Shown here piece by piece: positions 44,138 through 52,925 of a stretch of 64,000 nucleotides of DNA (the stretch's first letter is position 1; each line of letters opens with the position of its first letter). The stretch comes from Paenibacillus allorhizosphaerae (GTDB lineage: Bacteria > Bacillota > Bacilli > Paenibacillales > NBRC-103111), in contig NZ_CAJVCE010000013.1 of the NCBI RefSeq assembly GCF_910594985.1, positions 124,001 to 188,000 on the forward strand, written 5' to 3'. Under the pieces are notes generated by a model, which did not search any database, had not been told where the DNA came from, and saw only the letters and a list, made by a program, of their open reading frames with translations. The translations under genes were made by a program, and so were the position numbers.

Positions 44138-45604
44138 TCAAAATGATGATGCGGAAGTTGTGGCTTTGGCGGCTCCGCTCTTGGCGGGACCGCCGTCAAC
44201 CTGGCCATCCTGCCAGCTGCGGCGCACCATATTCCCCCAGCTGTTGTTGCGGCGGACGTAATCCCACTGACCTTGCAGCTTCCACCAGGCGTTCAGCTGA
44301 TCGTAGCCGATGGCCATGATCACCGACATGCCGATGATGTGCAGCAGCTCGGCTGTAGAGATTCGCCGGCGAAAGGCGAATTGCTCGATCAGCAGCGAAC
44401 CGCAGGTGAAGATGAGGCCGGTAAGCCAGTTCGCCAGCAGGAAAATGATCAGGATCGGCAACTGCGTCATATCCATCAGCACATAGCCGACCAGCGCGGC
44501 AAGTCCGGACAACCGGACATAAGGGCTTAATGTTTCGTAAATGATCGTATAAGGCATTGCGAGCCAACCGATCATTTTATACTTCGGAATAAACAGCAAG
44601 GAGCGAAAACGGATCATGTTCCACAGATTGCCCCGGATCCAGCGGCGGCGCTGCGCCGACAACACGCGAAGCGTGTCGGGCGCCTGTGTCCAGCATACGG
44701 CGTCGGGACAAAAGACGATCCGGTACGGCAGCTTTCGGTCCAGCATATGCTTGTGCAGCTTCATGACGATGTTCATGTCTTCGCCGGGGCATTCCGCTTC
44801 GTAGCCCCCGACTTCGATCAAATAATCTTTGCGGAACAAGCCGAATGCGCCGGAGACGATCAGCAGACCGTTCATGGCGCTCCATCCGATACGTCCGCCG
44901 AGAAAAGCTTTCATGTACTCGACGTACTGCAAAGCGGGAAGCCATTGGGACGGCAGCCTTACGGTACGCACACGGCCGTCCTCGATCGTGCTCCCGTTGG
45001 CAATGCGGACGTTGCCGCCGATGGCGATATGCTGCTCCGGATTTTCCATATACACCTTAACGAGCCGGATCAGCGCGTCTTTTTCGAGCAGACTGTCCGC
45101 GTCGATCGTTGCGACAAGCGGATATTTCGATACATTGATTCCGGCGTTCAGCGCATCCGCTTTCCCGCCGTTCGCTTTGTCGATCACAACCAGCTTCGGA
45201 TACTGCGGGCTGTGATACACCTCGCGAATCGGTTTCGAAGCGACATGCTGCCGAAAAGCGGACAGGCGATGCGGCCTCAACTGGAATGTATCGATCAGCA
45301 CCTGAAGCGTCCGGTCTTGGGAGCCGTCATTGACGACAACGATTTCGTATACCGGAAACTCCAGGGTCATCAGCGACCGGACGCTTTCTACGATGGTCAA
45401 CTCCTCGTTGTGAGAGGGGACCAGAATCGAAACCGGCGGCACGTGCTCTGAACCAGCAAGCTCCCGGAAACGGGAGTACATCGTGCTTTTGACCAGCGTT
45501 CGCATTCGTTGATGCGAGATGGCCAGGATGAACAAATAAAGAGCGCCGGATCCGATGATCAGATAGGTGGCGAAGATGCCGTAACCAAGCAAAAACTCTC
45601 TCAT
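44138..45604 (-). CDS. Processive family 2 glycosyltransferase (polysaccharide synthase)
   Basis: 488 residues. An N-terminal helix, a GT-A catalytic domain and about four C-terminal helices. All synthase residues are there: D93 (NDGS), D168-x-D170 (DAD), E275-D276 (GEDMN) and Q318-x-x-R-W322 (QRRRW), as in cellulose, hyaluronan and poly-GlcNAc synthases. It would make a beta-linked chain and pass it through the membrane. The adjacent GlmS hints at an amino-sugar polymer. No PilZ domain or BcsB/PgaB partner is present here. Confidence 0.92.
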   Translation of the reverse strand: MREFLLGYGIFATYLIIGSGALYLFILAISHQRMRTLVKSTMYSRFRELAGSEHVPPVSILVPSHNEELTIVESVRSLMTLEFPVYEIVVVNDGSQDRTLQVLIDTFQLRPHRLSAFRQHVASKPIREVYHSPQYPKLVVIDKANGGKADALNAGINVSKYPLVATIDADSLLEKDALIRLVKVYMENPEQHIAIGGNVRIANGSTIEDGRVRTVRLPSQWLPALQYVEYMKAFLGGRIGWSAMNGLLIVSGAFGLFRKDYLIEVGGYEAECPGEDMNIVMKLHKHMLDRKLPYRIVFCPDAVCWTQAPDTLRVLSAQRRRWIRGNLWNMIRFRSLLFIPKYKMIGWLAMPYTIIYETLSPYVRLSGLAALVGYVLMDMTQLPILIIFLLANWLTGLIFTCGSLLIEQFAFRRRISTAELLHIIGMSVIMAIGYDQLNAWWKLQGQWDYVRRNNSWGNMVRRSWQDGQVDGGPAKSGAAKATTSASSF

Positions 45605-45617
45605 TCGGATCCCCTTC

Positions 45618-46814
45618 CTATGAACTGATGCGGGCTCCGTTCAAGCGGGTGTCGCCCGGATTGCCCGCAAACAGATTACGGTAAATTTCATTCAAACGAC
45701 TGTAGTATGGCAGCTGCTTCAGCTCCTGCGAAGCGACGGCCGCGGCGCGGTCCAGTTCTTCGTGAACGGCGTGAAGCGCCGCTTCGCGGGACGAATCATT
45801 TTCCGATCCGCAAGCCGTTTCGCATAGTGCGATGAACCCTTCCGGGCCGAGCAGGGCGAGGCTTTGGGCTCCGTGATGGCGAACCCACCATTCTTCATCT
45901 GACAAGGCAAGCTGCAGCTCGTTCATATAAAGGACGAGCCGGCCATCTCCCGCCGCCTTGACCGCCGCCGCCCTGATTTCCCATTCGGGATTATGCAGCA
46001 GCTCGCTCATTTGCTTCGGCGGCAGCAGCTGGGGATAGCGCAGCAGCAGCTTCGCCGCCTTGATCCGCACTTCCTTCCATTCCGAGCCGAGAAGCGGAGC
46101 CGCAAGCCGGTTCATTCCGGGTTCGTTGCGTGAGGACAAGCCGGTCAAGGCGACGGTCAAGCTCGTTTCGTCGCTTTCTGCCGTCAACAGCTCGGCATAC
46201 AGCGGCAGCGGATCAAGCGAAGCGGAAGCGACAATGTCGGCGATCAGCTGCCGGGCTTCGGGATGATGTAAGGTCAGCAGCGATACGATGCGCCGCAGCT
46301 CGTCCATCGTCGCTGCGCATTTGGCCGCGGCGCGGCCCACGACAAAAGCGGTCGGGTCCGGCCCTTCCTTCTCGAGCATCCCGATCAGTTCGGCGGCCGC
46401 GCCTTCGGCGCGCATGACGCCCAAATGATACGCGGCGTCGATGCGGACCGCGTGCCAAGGGCTGCGCAGCCGCTCCAGCTCCAGCTTCACCAAGCCCAGA
46501 TCGCGGCAAAGCGCGGTCAGCTTGCTGCGGTGCTCTCCGCCGATCGATTCGATCCATTCGAGCAGCTTCGATTGGATGGCTTTCAGCTCATCCGTCGTTA
46601 AGCTGCCGGAAGGAGGGAGCAGCGCATCCGCGCCGTCTGCGTTCGCGCTCACATAGTTGAAGTAATCGTGATACTTTTCCAAATTCCGTTTCAGGGCTTC
46701 ATCCGACTGCCCGTCACGGAGGCGAAGCACAATCAGGACGGCGAAACCCCCGGCAATAAGCGCTCCGAGCACGTACAGCACGGAGGCCGCCTGGTCGAAA
46801 GGCTCCATCCACAT
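45618..46814 (-). CDS. HEAT-repeat membrane protein
   Basis: 398 residues. One N-terminal helix (VLYVLGALIAGGFAVLIVLRL), then a helical soluble part with HEAT-like repeats: HAVRIDAAYHLGVMRAEGAAAELIGML, EWKEVRIKAAKLLLRYP, EWEIRAAAVKAAGDG and EWWVRHHGAQSLALLGPEGF. Probably a scaffold that holds the synthase or its regulator on the cytoplasmic side. It is 13 bases upstream of the glycosyltransferase; start supported by GAGGAGAG. Confidence 0.85.
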   Translation of the reverse strand: MWMEPFDQAASVLYVLGALIAGGFAVLIVLRLRDGQSDEALKRNLEKYHDYFNYVSANADGADALLPPSGSLTTDELKAIQSKLLEWIESIGGEHRSKLTALCRDLGLVKLELERLRSPWHAVRIDAAYHLGVMRAEGAAAELIGMLEKEGPDPTAFVVGRAAAKCAATMDELRRIVSLLTLHHPEARQLIADIVASASLDPLPLYAELLTAESDETSLTVALTGLSSRNEPGMNRLAAPLLGSEWKEVRIKAAKLLLRYPQLLPPKQMSELLHNPEWEIRAAAVKAAGDGRLVLYMNELQLALSDEEWWVRHHGAQSLALLGPEGFIALCETACGSENDSSREAALHAVHEELDRAAAVASQELKQLPYYSRLNEIYRNLFAGNPGDTRLNGARISS

Positions 46815-46853
46815 ACGGTTTCTCTCCTCTCCCTTTCCGCCAACCGGCCGCTG

Positions 46854-48683
46854 TTATTCCACGGTTACGCTTTTTGCCAAATTGCGCGGCTTGTCCACGT
46901 CGTTGCCGCGAAGGACGGCGGTATAATAAGCGAGCAGCTGCAGCGGAATGACGGCGACCGCGGGAACGAGCAGGGAGAACGTGCGCGGTACGTAAATCAC
47001 GTGATCCGCCGTCTTGGCCATCTCCGTGTTTCCTTCCAGCGCCAAAGCGATGACGTAAGCTCCGCGTGCTTTTACTTCCTTTATATTGCTGATCGTTTTC
47101 TCCAGCAGACGGTCTTGGGTAGCCAGCGCGATGACCGGCGTGCCTTCCTCGATCAATGCGAGCGAACCGTGCTTCAACTCGCCCGCGGCGTACGCTTCGG
47201 AATGAATGTACGAAATTTCCTTGAGCTTCAGCGACGCTTCCATCGCCAGGCTGTAATCAAGCCCGCGGCCGATGAAGAACAAGTGCTCATGTTTGGTAAT
47301 GATGTCGGCGACCTGCCGGACGGACGCCGCCTGCCCGAGTACGTCTTCCGCCTGTGCGGGCAGACGCTCCAGCATCGCCAGCAGCTCGGCTTGAAGAACA
47401 GGGTCGAGCGTTCGTTTCGCCTGCGCCATATGCAGGCCGAGAAGGTAGAAGGCGATGAGCTGGGACGTGTACGCCTTCGTGGAGGCGACGGCGATCTCCG
47501 GCCCGGCCATCGTGAACAGCACGTCGTCGGCTTCTCTGGCAACGGAGCTTCCGATCACGTTGGTGATGGCGAGCACACGCGCCCCGGCTTGCTTTGCTTC
47601 CCGCATCGCGGCGAGCGTATCGGCCGTTTCGCCCGATTGGCTGACGGCGATCACCAGCGTATGCTCACGGACGATCGGCATCCGATAACGATACTCCGAA
47701 GCGAGATCGACCTCGACGGGGAGGCGTGTAAGCTGCTCGATGACCGTCTTGCCGATCAAAGCCGCATGGTAGGCGGTGCCGCATGCGACCATCTGAACCT
47801 GCTTCAGCCCGCGAATCTGCTCCGGCGCCAGCTTCACGCCCGGCAGGAAGACATCCTGTTTCGCTTCGGAGATCCGGCCGCGCATCGTATCGCGGTAAGC
47901 ACGCGGCTGTTCGTGAATTTCTTTCAGCATAAACGTATCGAATCCGTCTTTCTCGGCTCTTACCATATCCCAGTCGATGTGGAGCAGCTGCTTGGCGATA
48001 AAGTTGCCCTCAAGCGTCATCAGCTCCACGCTGTCCCGGCTCAGTACGGCCATTTCGCCGTCGTTCAAAATATAAACGTCCCGCGTATGTTCAAGGATAG
48101 CCGGAATGTCCGAGCCGATGAAGTTCTCGCCGCGGCCGGCGCCGATGATGAGCGGGCTGGCCCAGCGGACGGCCACCAGCTTGTCCGGCTCATGCTCGGA
48201 CAGCACGGCGATCGCGTAGGCGCCGCGGATGCGGCCCACCGCCATCCGAACGGCGTGGACAAGATCGCCGGCGTAATAATGCGCGATCAGGTGGGAAACG
48301 ACCTCCGTGTCCGTTTCCGATACGAACCGGTATCCGAGCGCTTCCAGCTCTTCCCGGAGCTGCAGATGGTTTTCGATAATACCGTTATGTACAACGGAAA
48401 TTTTCGATTCCCCGTCGGTGTGCGGATGCGAATTGGCATCCGACGGTTTGCCGTGCGTCGCCCAGCGCGTATGCCCGATGCCCGCGTAGCCGGCAAGGGG
48501 CTGCTCCTGAAGACGCGATTCCAGCTCGTGAATTCTTCCTTTCGTTTTGAGGAGCCGAAGCCCTGAACTTGTATGGATCGCCACGCCGGCGGAGTCATAG
48601 CCCCGATACTCCAGCTTCTTAAGCCCATCCAGCAATATGGATTGGGAATTTCGGCTTCCAATATAACCGACAATGCCGCACAT
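46854..48683 (-). CDS. glmS: Glutamine--fructose-6-phosphate aminotransferase
   Basis: 609 residues. Makes glucosamine-6-phosphate, the precursor of UDP-GlcNAc. The N-terminal nucleophile Cys follows Met (MCGIVGYIG); GHTRWATHG and two SIS sugar-binding domains (SEYRYR, AVSQSGETADTLAAMREAK, STKAYTSQL) are complete, and it ends PRNLAKSVTVE. It starts three bases after the second sinR gene stops, leaving no room for the glmS ribozyme. It is probably a locus-specific second copy. Confidence 0.97.
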   Translation of the reverse strand: MCGIVGYIGSRNSQSILLDGLKKLEYRGYDSAGVAIHTSSGLRLLKTKGRIHELESRLQEQPLAGYAGIGHTRWATHGKPSDANSHPHTDGESKISVVHNGIIENHLQLREELEALGYRFVSETDTEVVSHLIAHYYAGDLVHAVRMAVGRIRGAYAIAVLSEHEPDKLVAVRWASPLIIGAGRGENFIGSDIPAILEHTRDVYILNDGEMAVLSRDSVELMTLEGNFIAKQLLHIDWDMVRAEKDGFDTFMLKEIHEQPRAYRDTMRGRISEAKQDVFLPGVKLAPEQIRGLKQVQMVACGTAYHAALIGKTVIEQLTRLPVEVDLASEYRYRMPIVREHTLVIAVSQSGETADTLAAMREAKQAGARVLAITNVIGSSVAREADDVLFTMAGPEIAVASTKAYTSQLIAFYLLGLHMAQAKRTLDPVLQAELLAMLERLPAQAEDVLGQAASVRQVADIITKHEHLFFIGRGLDYSLAMEASLKLKEISYIHSEAYAAGELKHGSLALIEEGTPVIALATQDRLLEKTISNIKEVKARGAYVIALALEGNTEMAKTADHVIYVPRTFSLLVPAVAVIPLQLLAYYTAVLRGNDVDKPRNLAKSVTVE

Positions 48684-48686
48684 CGT

Positions 48687-49028
48687 TTATTCCTCCTCTT
48701 TCTCGCTTTGGCACGACTGCCATTTCTTGAATTCGATCATACTTCTCAGCTCATCCGGAGCAACGCCCGACCGGAGAGCATCGTGGAGCAGTTCAATCCA
48801 TTCCTGTTTCCATTGCAACTCCGCATCGCGGGGCTCCGGATGGAGCAGTTGTTCCAAGGGCACGTCCAGTGCAGCCGCAATTTTGTCCATCACGTGGACG
48901 GACGGGTTCGAATGAATGTCGCGTTCGATGGTGCTGAGGTAAGACTTCGCCACATCGGCCGCTTCAGCCAACGCGGAAAGCGACAACCCCCTTTCCATGC
49001 GAAGCTGCCTCACTCGCTTTCCCAACAT
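48687..49028 (-). CDS. Second SinR-like regulator
   Basis: 113 residues. The HTH (LSLSALAEAADVAKSYLSTIERDIHSNPSVHVMDKI) is a close relative of the SinR at 40664, with the same recognition-helix residues VAKSYLS. The C-terminal WIELLHDALRSGVAPDELRSMIEFKKWQ is the SinI/SinR dimerisation domain. First gene of the leftward operon, downstream of the box-rich control region, so it probably controls itself. ATG after AAAGGA. Confidence 0.9.
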   Translation of the reverse strand: MLGKRVRQLRMERGLSLSALAEAADVAKSYLSTIERDIHSNPSVHVMDKIAAALDVPLEQLLHPEPRDAELQWKQEWIELLHDALRSGVAPDELRSMIEFKKWQSCQSEKEEE

Positions 49029-49343
49029 GATGATCGATCCTTTGTTGTGGATTTGCTGCAGGAGCCAGCGTCATTCGTCAAAAAAATTCTTTATAACGAA
49101 CAACACTTTGGAGTATAGCGCAAATTTCGCCAAATTAAAAATCGAATAATTAGGAATATTTCGTTTTAAAGAACAATATCCGCTATTTTTCTAGCGTATT
49201 CTCGCGTATCCTATGCAGTTTTGTTCTTTATTGAGAAAATTATGTTCGTTATAATGATGAACGGAGCGAACGAACAAAAGGTTGCACTGTTTGCTTGAAC
49301 GTCTTTCATAATTACCGAATCCGCCAAAAAGGAGAATCTCGCC
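49029..49343. promoter_or_regulatory. Divergent control region with six SinR-box-like sequences
   Basis: Boxes: ATTCTTT 49086, AACGAAC 49095, AAAGAAC 49168, GTTCTTT 49223, GTTCGTT 49244, AACGAAC 49269. AAAGAAC and GTTCTTT match the SinR consensus GTTCTYT exactly, on opposite strands. TTATAACGAACA (49091-49102) and TGTTCGTTATAA (49243-49254) are perfect inverted copies; each overlaps an outward -10-like sequence (TATAAA on minus, TATAAT 49250-49255 on plus). AAAGAACAA/TTGTTCTTT (49168-49176, 49221-49229) is a nested second pair. This is the layout expected of a shared operator for two divergent operons. Confidence 0.7.
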
Positions 49344-50267
49344 ATGGCCCCTACGAAAGCGCACGCCAAGCTAGAAGGTTTGGAAGGGCGGGCGATGCCG
49401 ATTCGCTACCTCGCTCTGATGAGGCCCAGACAATGGACCAAAAATTTGCTGCTGTTCGCCGCGCTTATTTTTTCGGTCAAGCAGGCCGAACCGGTTATGC
49501 TGCTGCAAGCCGCCACCGGCTTCGTGCTATTTTGCCTTGTTTCCAGCTGCGTGTACATTTTGAACGATTACGTGGACCGGGAGCGGGACCGGATGCATCC
49601 GGAGAAAAAAAATCGGCCGCTCGCTTCCGGAGCCATTCACCCGCAGACGGCGCTGCTGTTCGGTTTCGTTCTGCTTGCCGGCTGCCTGGTGGCCGCTTTC
49701 CGCTTCAACGCCGTTTTCGGTCTCGTTCTTACCGCTTATTTTTGCATGAATGTGCTGTATTCGTTCCGATTGAAGCATGTCGTCATCCTGGATCTGCTTA
49801 TTATTGCGGCGGGCTTCGTGCTGCGTGCGGTCGCCGGAGGTCTGGTGATCGGCATGCCGGTGACGCCGTGGTTTTTGCTCTGCACGCTGCTGCTTGCCTT
49901 GTTTCTTGCCATCGGCAAACGGCGTCATGAGCTGTACTTGCTTCAGAACGGCAAAGGCGCGCACCGGAAGGTGCTCGATTCGTACTCCATTGAGATGCTG
50001 AATCAAATGTCAGGCATCGTGACGACGGCGACGATCATGAGCTACGCGCTGTTTACCTTTACCTCGGGGCATACGGTTCATTTGATGTGGACGCTGATCT
50101 TCGTGCTCTACGGGATGTTCCGCTATTTGTACCTGATTCATATCGAGGGCAAGGGCGGCCGGCCGGAGAAGCTGCTGCTGGAGGACAAGCACATTTTGCT
50201 GACGGTGGTGCTATACGGTTTTTCTGTCGTATGTATTTTGCTGTTTACCGGCAATGGAGGAGTGTGA
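49344..50267 (+). CDS. UbiA-family prenyltransferase, polyprenyl-phosphate phosphoribosyltransferase-like
   Basis: 307 residues, about nine helices. The first Asp motif is NDYVDRERDR (N74, D75, D78, D82), followed by KKNRPLASG, as in decaprenyl-phosphate phosphoribosyltransferases. MRPRQWTKNLLLFAALIF at the start is typical of that subgroup rather than of menaquinone enzymes. It would join PRPP with a polyprenyl phosphate. ATG after GGAG. First gene of the rightward operon; the context supports a lipid-linked pentose. Confidence 0.85.
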   Translation: MAPTKAHAKLEGLEGRAMPIRYLALMRPRQWTKNLLLFAALIFSVKQAEPVMLLQAATGFVLFCLVSSCVYILNDYVDRERDRMHPEKKNRPLASGAIHPQTALLFGFVLLAGCLVAAFRFNAVFGLVLTAYFCMNVLYSFRLKHVVILDLLIIAAGFVLRAVAGGLVIGMPVTPWFLLCTLLLALFLAIGKRRHELYLLQNGKGAHRKVLDSYSIEMLNQMSGIVTTATIMSYALFTFTSGHTVHLMWTLIFVLYGMFRYLYLIHIEGKGGRPEKLLLEDKHILLTVVLYGFSVVCILLFTGNGGV

Positions 50268-50270
50268 AGA

Positions 50271-50630
50271 GTGGTGTGGACGAAGTACATATGGCTCATC
50301 GCTTCGGTGCTGCTTGGCGCGGCAGGTCAAGTGCTGATGAAATGGGGTGTCGGTATGCCTCGGCCGGAAGGCGTCGGTTTGTTTTCATGGAAAGGGCTGA
50401 CGACCGCATGGCCGGTGACTGCGGGTATTGCGTGCTACGGCTTCAGTTCGATCTTTTGGCTGCTTGCACTGAAGCAGTTCCCGCTCAGTACCGCTTATCC
50501 GATGGTTAGCCTGGGATACATTCTTGTCATGGTGCTCGGCTACGCTTTGTTTCAAGAATCGCTTACGCTGCAAAAATGGTTCGGCGCCGCCTTCATTTCG
50601 GCCGGTGTGCTGCTCATTGCGCGCGCCTGA
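50271..50630 (+). CDS. SMR/EamA-type small transporter, possible lipid-sugar flippase
   Basis: 119 residues, four helices, one EamA-like half. Opens with LLGAAGQVLMKWGV and ends FGAAFISAGVLLIARA, as in ArnE/ArnF-type flippase subunits and SMR proteins. PLSTAYPMVSLGYILVMVLGYALFQE is the conserved second half. Next to UbiA it could flip a polyprenyl-phospho-sugar. GTG start, GGAGGAG eight bases upstream inside the preceding gene, so the two are tightly linked. Confidence 0.82.
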   Translation: MVWTKYIWLIASVLLGAAGQVLMKWGVGMPRPEGVGLFSWKGLTTAWPVTAGIACYGFSSIFWLLALKQFPLSTAYPMVSLGYILVMVLGYALFQESLTLQKWFGAAFISAGVLLIARA

Positions 50631-50654
50631 CGCATAGAGAGGGGGATTGTATCC

Positions 50655-51113
50655 ATGGAGTCTATGGACTGGAGCTTGCATTCGGGCTTGCTGTATCCCG
50701 CTCTTCCTTTCATCGCCTGGCTCGTCTCCGGTACGTTGAAATATGTCGTCAACCGTATCCGTCACGGCCGGGAAGCTCGGCGATTGATCGGAAACGGCGG
50801 GTTTCCCAGCACGCATACGTCCGTCGTATCGTCGGTGGCGATGCTGGTCGGCTTCGATCAAGGCTGGGGGACGCCCTTATTCGGCCTAGCGGTTGCGGTA
50901 ACGTATATTGTGATCATCGATGCGCTCGGCATCCGCCGGGCGCTTGGCGAGCACGCGCGACGCATCAATACGCTGTGTGAAGAAGGCAGAAACGGCAGCC
51001 GGAGCGAAGGCGGACGGCTGCGGGAACGCCAAGGTCACACCCGAGTCGAAGTGCTCGGCGGGTTGGCCGTAGGCACACTGCTTGCCTGGGCCGCATCCGT
51101 AGCGATGGGATGA
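50655..51113 (+). CDS. Divergent PAP2-family phosphatase-like membrane protein
   Basis: 152 residues. The divergent PAP2 (YuiD-like) pattern: KYVVNRIRHGREARRLIGNGGFPSTHTSVVSSVAML, then IDALGIRRALGEHARRIN and a C-terminal RQGHTRVEVLGGLAVG. The PSTHTS and GHTRVEV segments hold the catalytic His residues. In this operon it could remove phosphate from a lipid-linked phosphopentose. Good GAGGGGG site. Confidence 0.85.
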   Translation: MESMDWSLHSGLLYPALPFIAWLVSGTLKYVVNRIRHGREARRLIGNGGFPSTHTSVVSSVAMLVGFDQGWGTPLFGLAVAVTYIVIIDALGIRRALGEHARRINTLCEEGRNGSRSEGGRLRERQGHTRVEVLGGLAVGTLLAWAASVAMG

Positions 51114-51226
51114 AGCGGGGGATGGTACGCTCCCAAACATGGAACTACGGGCGACTATAGCCCGATAAGAGATGGTTAATGAAAGTAAAGATAAATGATG
51201 CAAATGAATCGGGGGAGAGGCATGTG

Positions 51227-52915
51227 ATGAGGAAACGTCTTGCTTCCATAAGTCAGGTTACCGGTCTGACGCTGCTGATGACGGCGGTTGCCGCCTTCGC
51301 GGTTCCGTCGCTGCTCTTTGTTTGCGGGCTGCCGGTTCAAAAAGCTTGGTTTTGGATCGCTGCGCTGCTTGCGCTGGGAACCGGCTGGCTGGCGTCCCGG
51401 CACGAAGAGGATGGTAACCCTGTGCGGCTGTTTGCCATATCCGCGGCGTGTTCGGCACTGATCTTTGCCGTCAGCTTTATGCTCAGCGGCTATTTTTACG
51501 ACTTGTCTTACGACGGGCAAGCGTATCATCAGGAAACGATGATTTTCTTGGCGAACGGATGGAATCCGGTTTATGACGAGCCGTTGTCGGTTCCGACCGG
51601 ACACAGCCTTTGGATGAATCACTATGCGCGCGCCTCGGAGATCGCCGCGACCGCTTTCTACAAGGCGACGGGGCTGCTGGAGCATAGCAAGCTGTTCAAT
51701 TCGCTGCTTATTGCCGCTTCCGGCTGTTTGAGCTTCTCGGCACTGGTGGCGCTGCGTCCCGGCAATTCGCCATTCGTCTCGGCGGTGGTCGCCGCATTGC
51801 TCGCGCTGAATCCGGTCAGCGTCTATCAGGCGTTTTCTTTCTATGTCGACGGCATGGTTGCTTCGCTTCTGCTTTGCTTGCTCGCCTTGGGCGTGATGCT
51901 CTTTGTCCGGGGAGGCTGGCTGCCGGTTGCGGCCTATACGCTGACGCTCATTATGACGATCAATGTCAAGTTCACCGCCTTTGGCTATGCCGGCGTACTG
52001 ACCGCAGGACTGATCGTTGCGCTGTACATGAGCGAACAGTTCCAAAAGCTGAAGCGCGTATTCACCGTCGCTGCTGCGGGCACGATCGTCGGCGTCGTAC
52101 TGATCGGTTACAACCCCTATGTGACGAACACGCTGAATTTCGGCCATCCGTTCTATCCGGTTGCCGGGGAAGACAAGATTGACGTCGTGCAAAACTTTAC
52201 GCCGCGCAATCTGGAAAAGATGAACCCGCTGGAGCAGATGGCGGCTTCTTATTTCGCCGTCACGACCGGCAACAGCACCGAGAAAAAGCCGACGAAATTC
52301 AAATGGCCGTTCACCTTCAGCGAGAACGAGCTGACCGCGTTCGCCGAGCCGGATGTAGCCGTCTCCGGCTTCGGCCCGTTGTTCAGCGCGGTACTGCTGC
52401 TTTCGCTCATCGTGCTGGTGCTCGCTTTCCGCAGCCGCAGCGGCCCCGCGCTTGCCGCCAGCGCGGTCATCGCGCTGCTGACCGTATCCGTCGTTATCAA
52501 TCCGGCGGCCTGGTGGGCGCGTTATGTGCCGCAGCTGTGGGTGGTGCCGCTCGTTTGCGTATGGCTGGCGCTCAGTCTGCAGGGCTATCGCGTGCTCAAA
52601 GCGGCCGGCTGGACGCTGGCAGCGGTGATCGCGGTCAACAGTCTGCTGGTTACTGGCATATATGCGGACAAGCAGGCGGGGTGGAGCAACGAGCTGCGGG
52701 CGCAGCTTCGGCAATTGCAAGCGGCGGCGCAGCCGGTGGGCGCCGATTTCGGCTACAGCTGGTCCAATCGGGAGCGGCTCAAGTCGTTCGGCATCGCCTT
52801 CGAGGATATAAGCCCGGATTCGTGCGCTGGAGAGAAGCTGACGTTAATCAAGTCCGGCACGACCGTCTGCCTGAACGGAAGCGGTGCGCCGGGTCAGGCG
52901 ACGGCGGCCAAATAA
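51227..52915 (+). CDS. GT-C-type membrane glycosyltransferase-like protein
   Basis: 562 residues with about 12 helices and a short soluble C-terminal domain. Between helices 3 and 4 lies FYDLSYDGQAYHQETM, an Asp-rich outside loop like the catalytic DxE/DD loop of GT-C enzymes that use polyprenyl-phospho-sugars. No close family recognised. It would transfer the flipped sugar to an acceptor outside. The ATG at 51227 follows GGGGAGAGG; an ATG at 51179 lacks a site. Confidence 0.75.
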   Translation: MRKRLASISQVTGLTLLMTAVAAFAVPSLLFVCGLPVQKAWFWIAALLALGTGWLASRHEEDGNPVRLFAISAACSALIFAVSFMLSGYFYDLSYDGQAYHQETMIFLANGWNPVYDEPLSVPTGHSLWMNHYARASEIAATAFYKATGLLEHSKLFNSLLIAASGCLSFSALVALRPGNSPFVSAVVAALLALNPVSVYQAFSFYVDGMVASLLLCLLALGVMLFVRGGWLPVAAYTLTLIMTINVKFTAFGYAGVLTAGLIVALYMSEQFQKLKRVFTVAAAGTIVGVVLIGYNPYVTNTLNFGHPFYPVAGEDKIDVVQNFTPRNLEKMNPLEQMAASYFAVTTGNSTEKKPTKFKWPFTFSENELTAFAEPDVAVSGFGPLFSAVLLLSLIVLVLAFRSRSGPALAASAVIALLTVSVVINPAAWWARYVPQLWVVPLVCVWLALSLQGYRVLKAAGWTLAAVIAVNSLLVTGIYADKQAGWSNELRAQLRQLQAAAQPVGADFGYSWSNRERLKSFGIAFEDISPDSCAGEKLTLIKSGTTVCLNGSGAPGQATAAK

Positions 52916-52925
52916 GGGGGATATT

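Noticed and set aside
48684-48686. glmS ribozyme upstream of glmS
   Set aside because: There are only three bases between the genes; no space for it.
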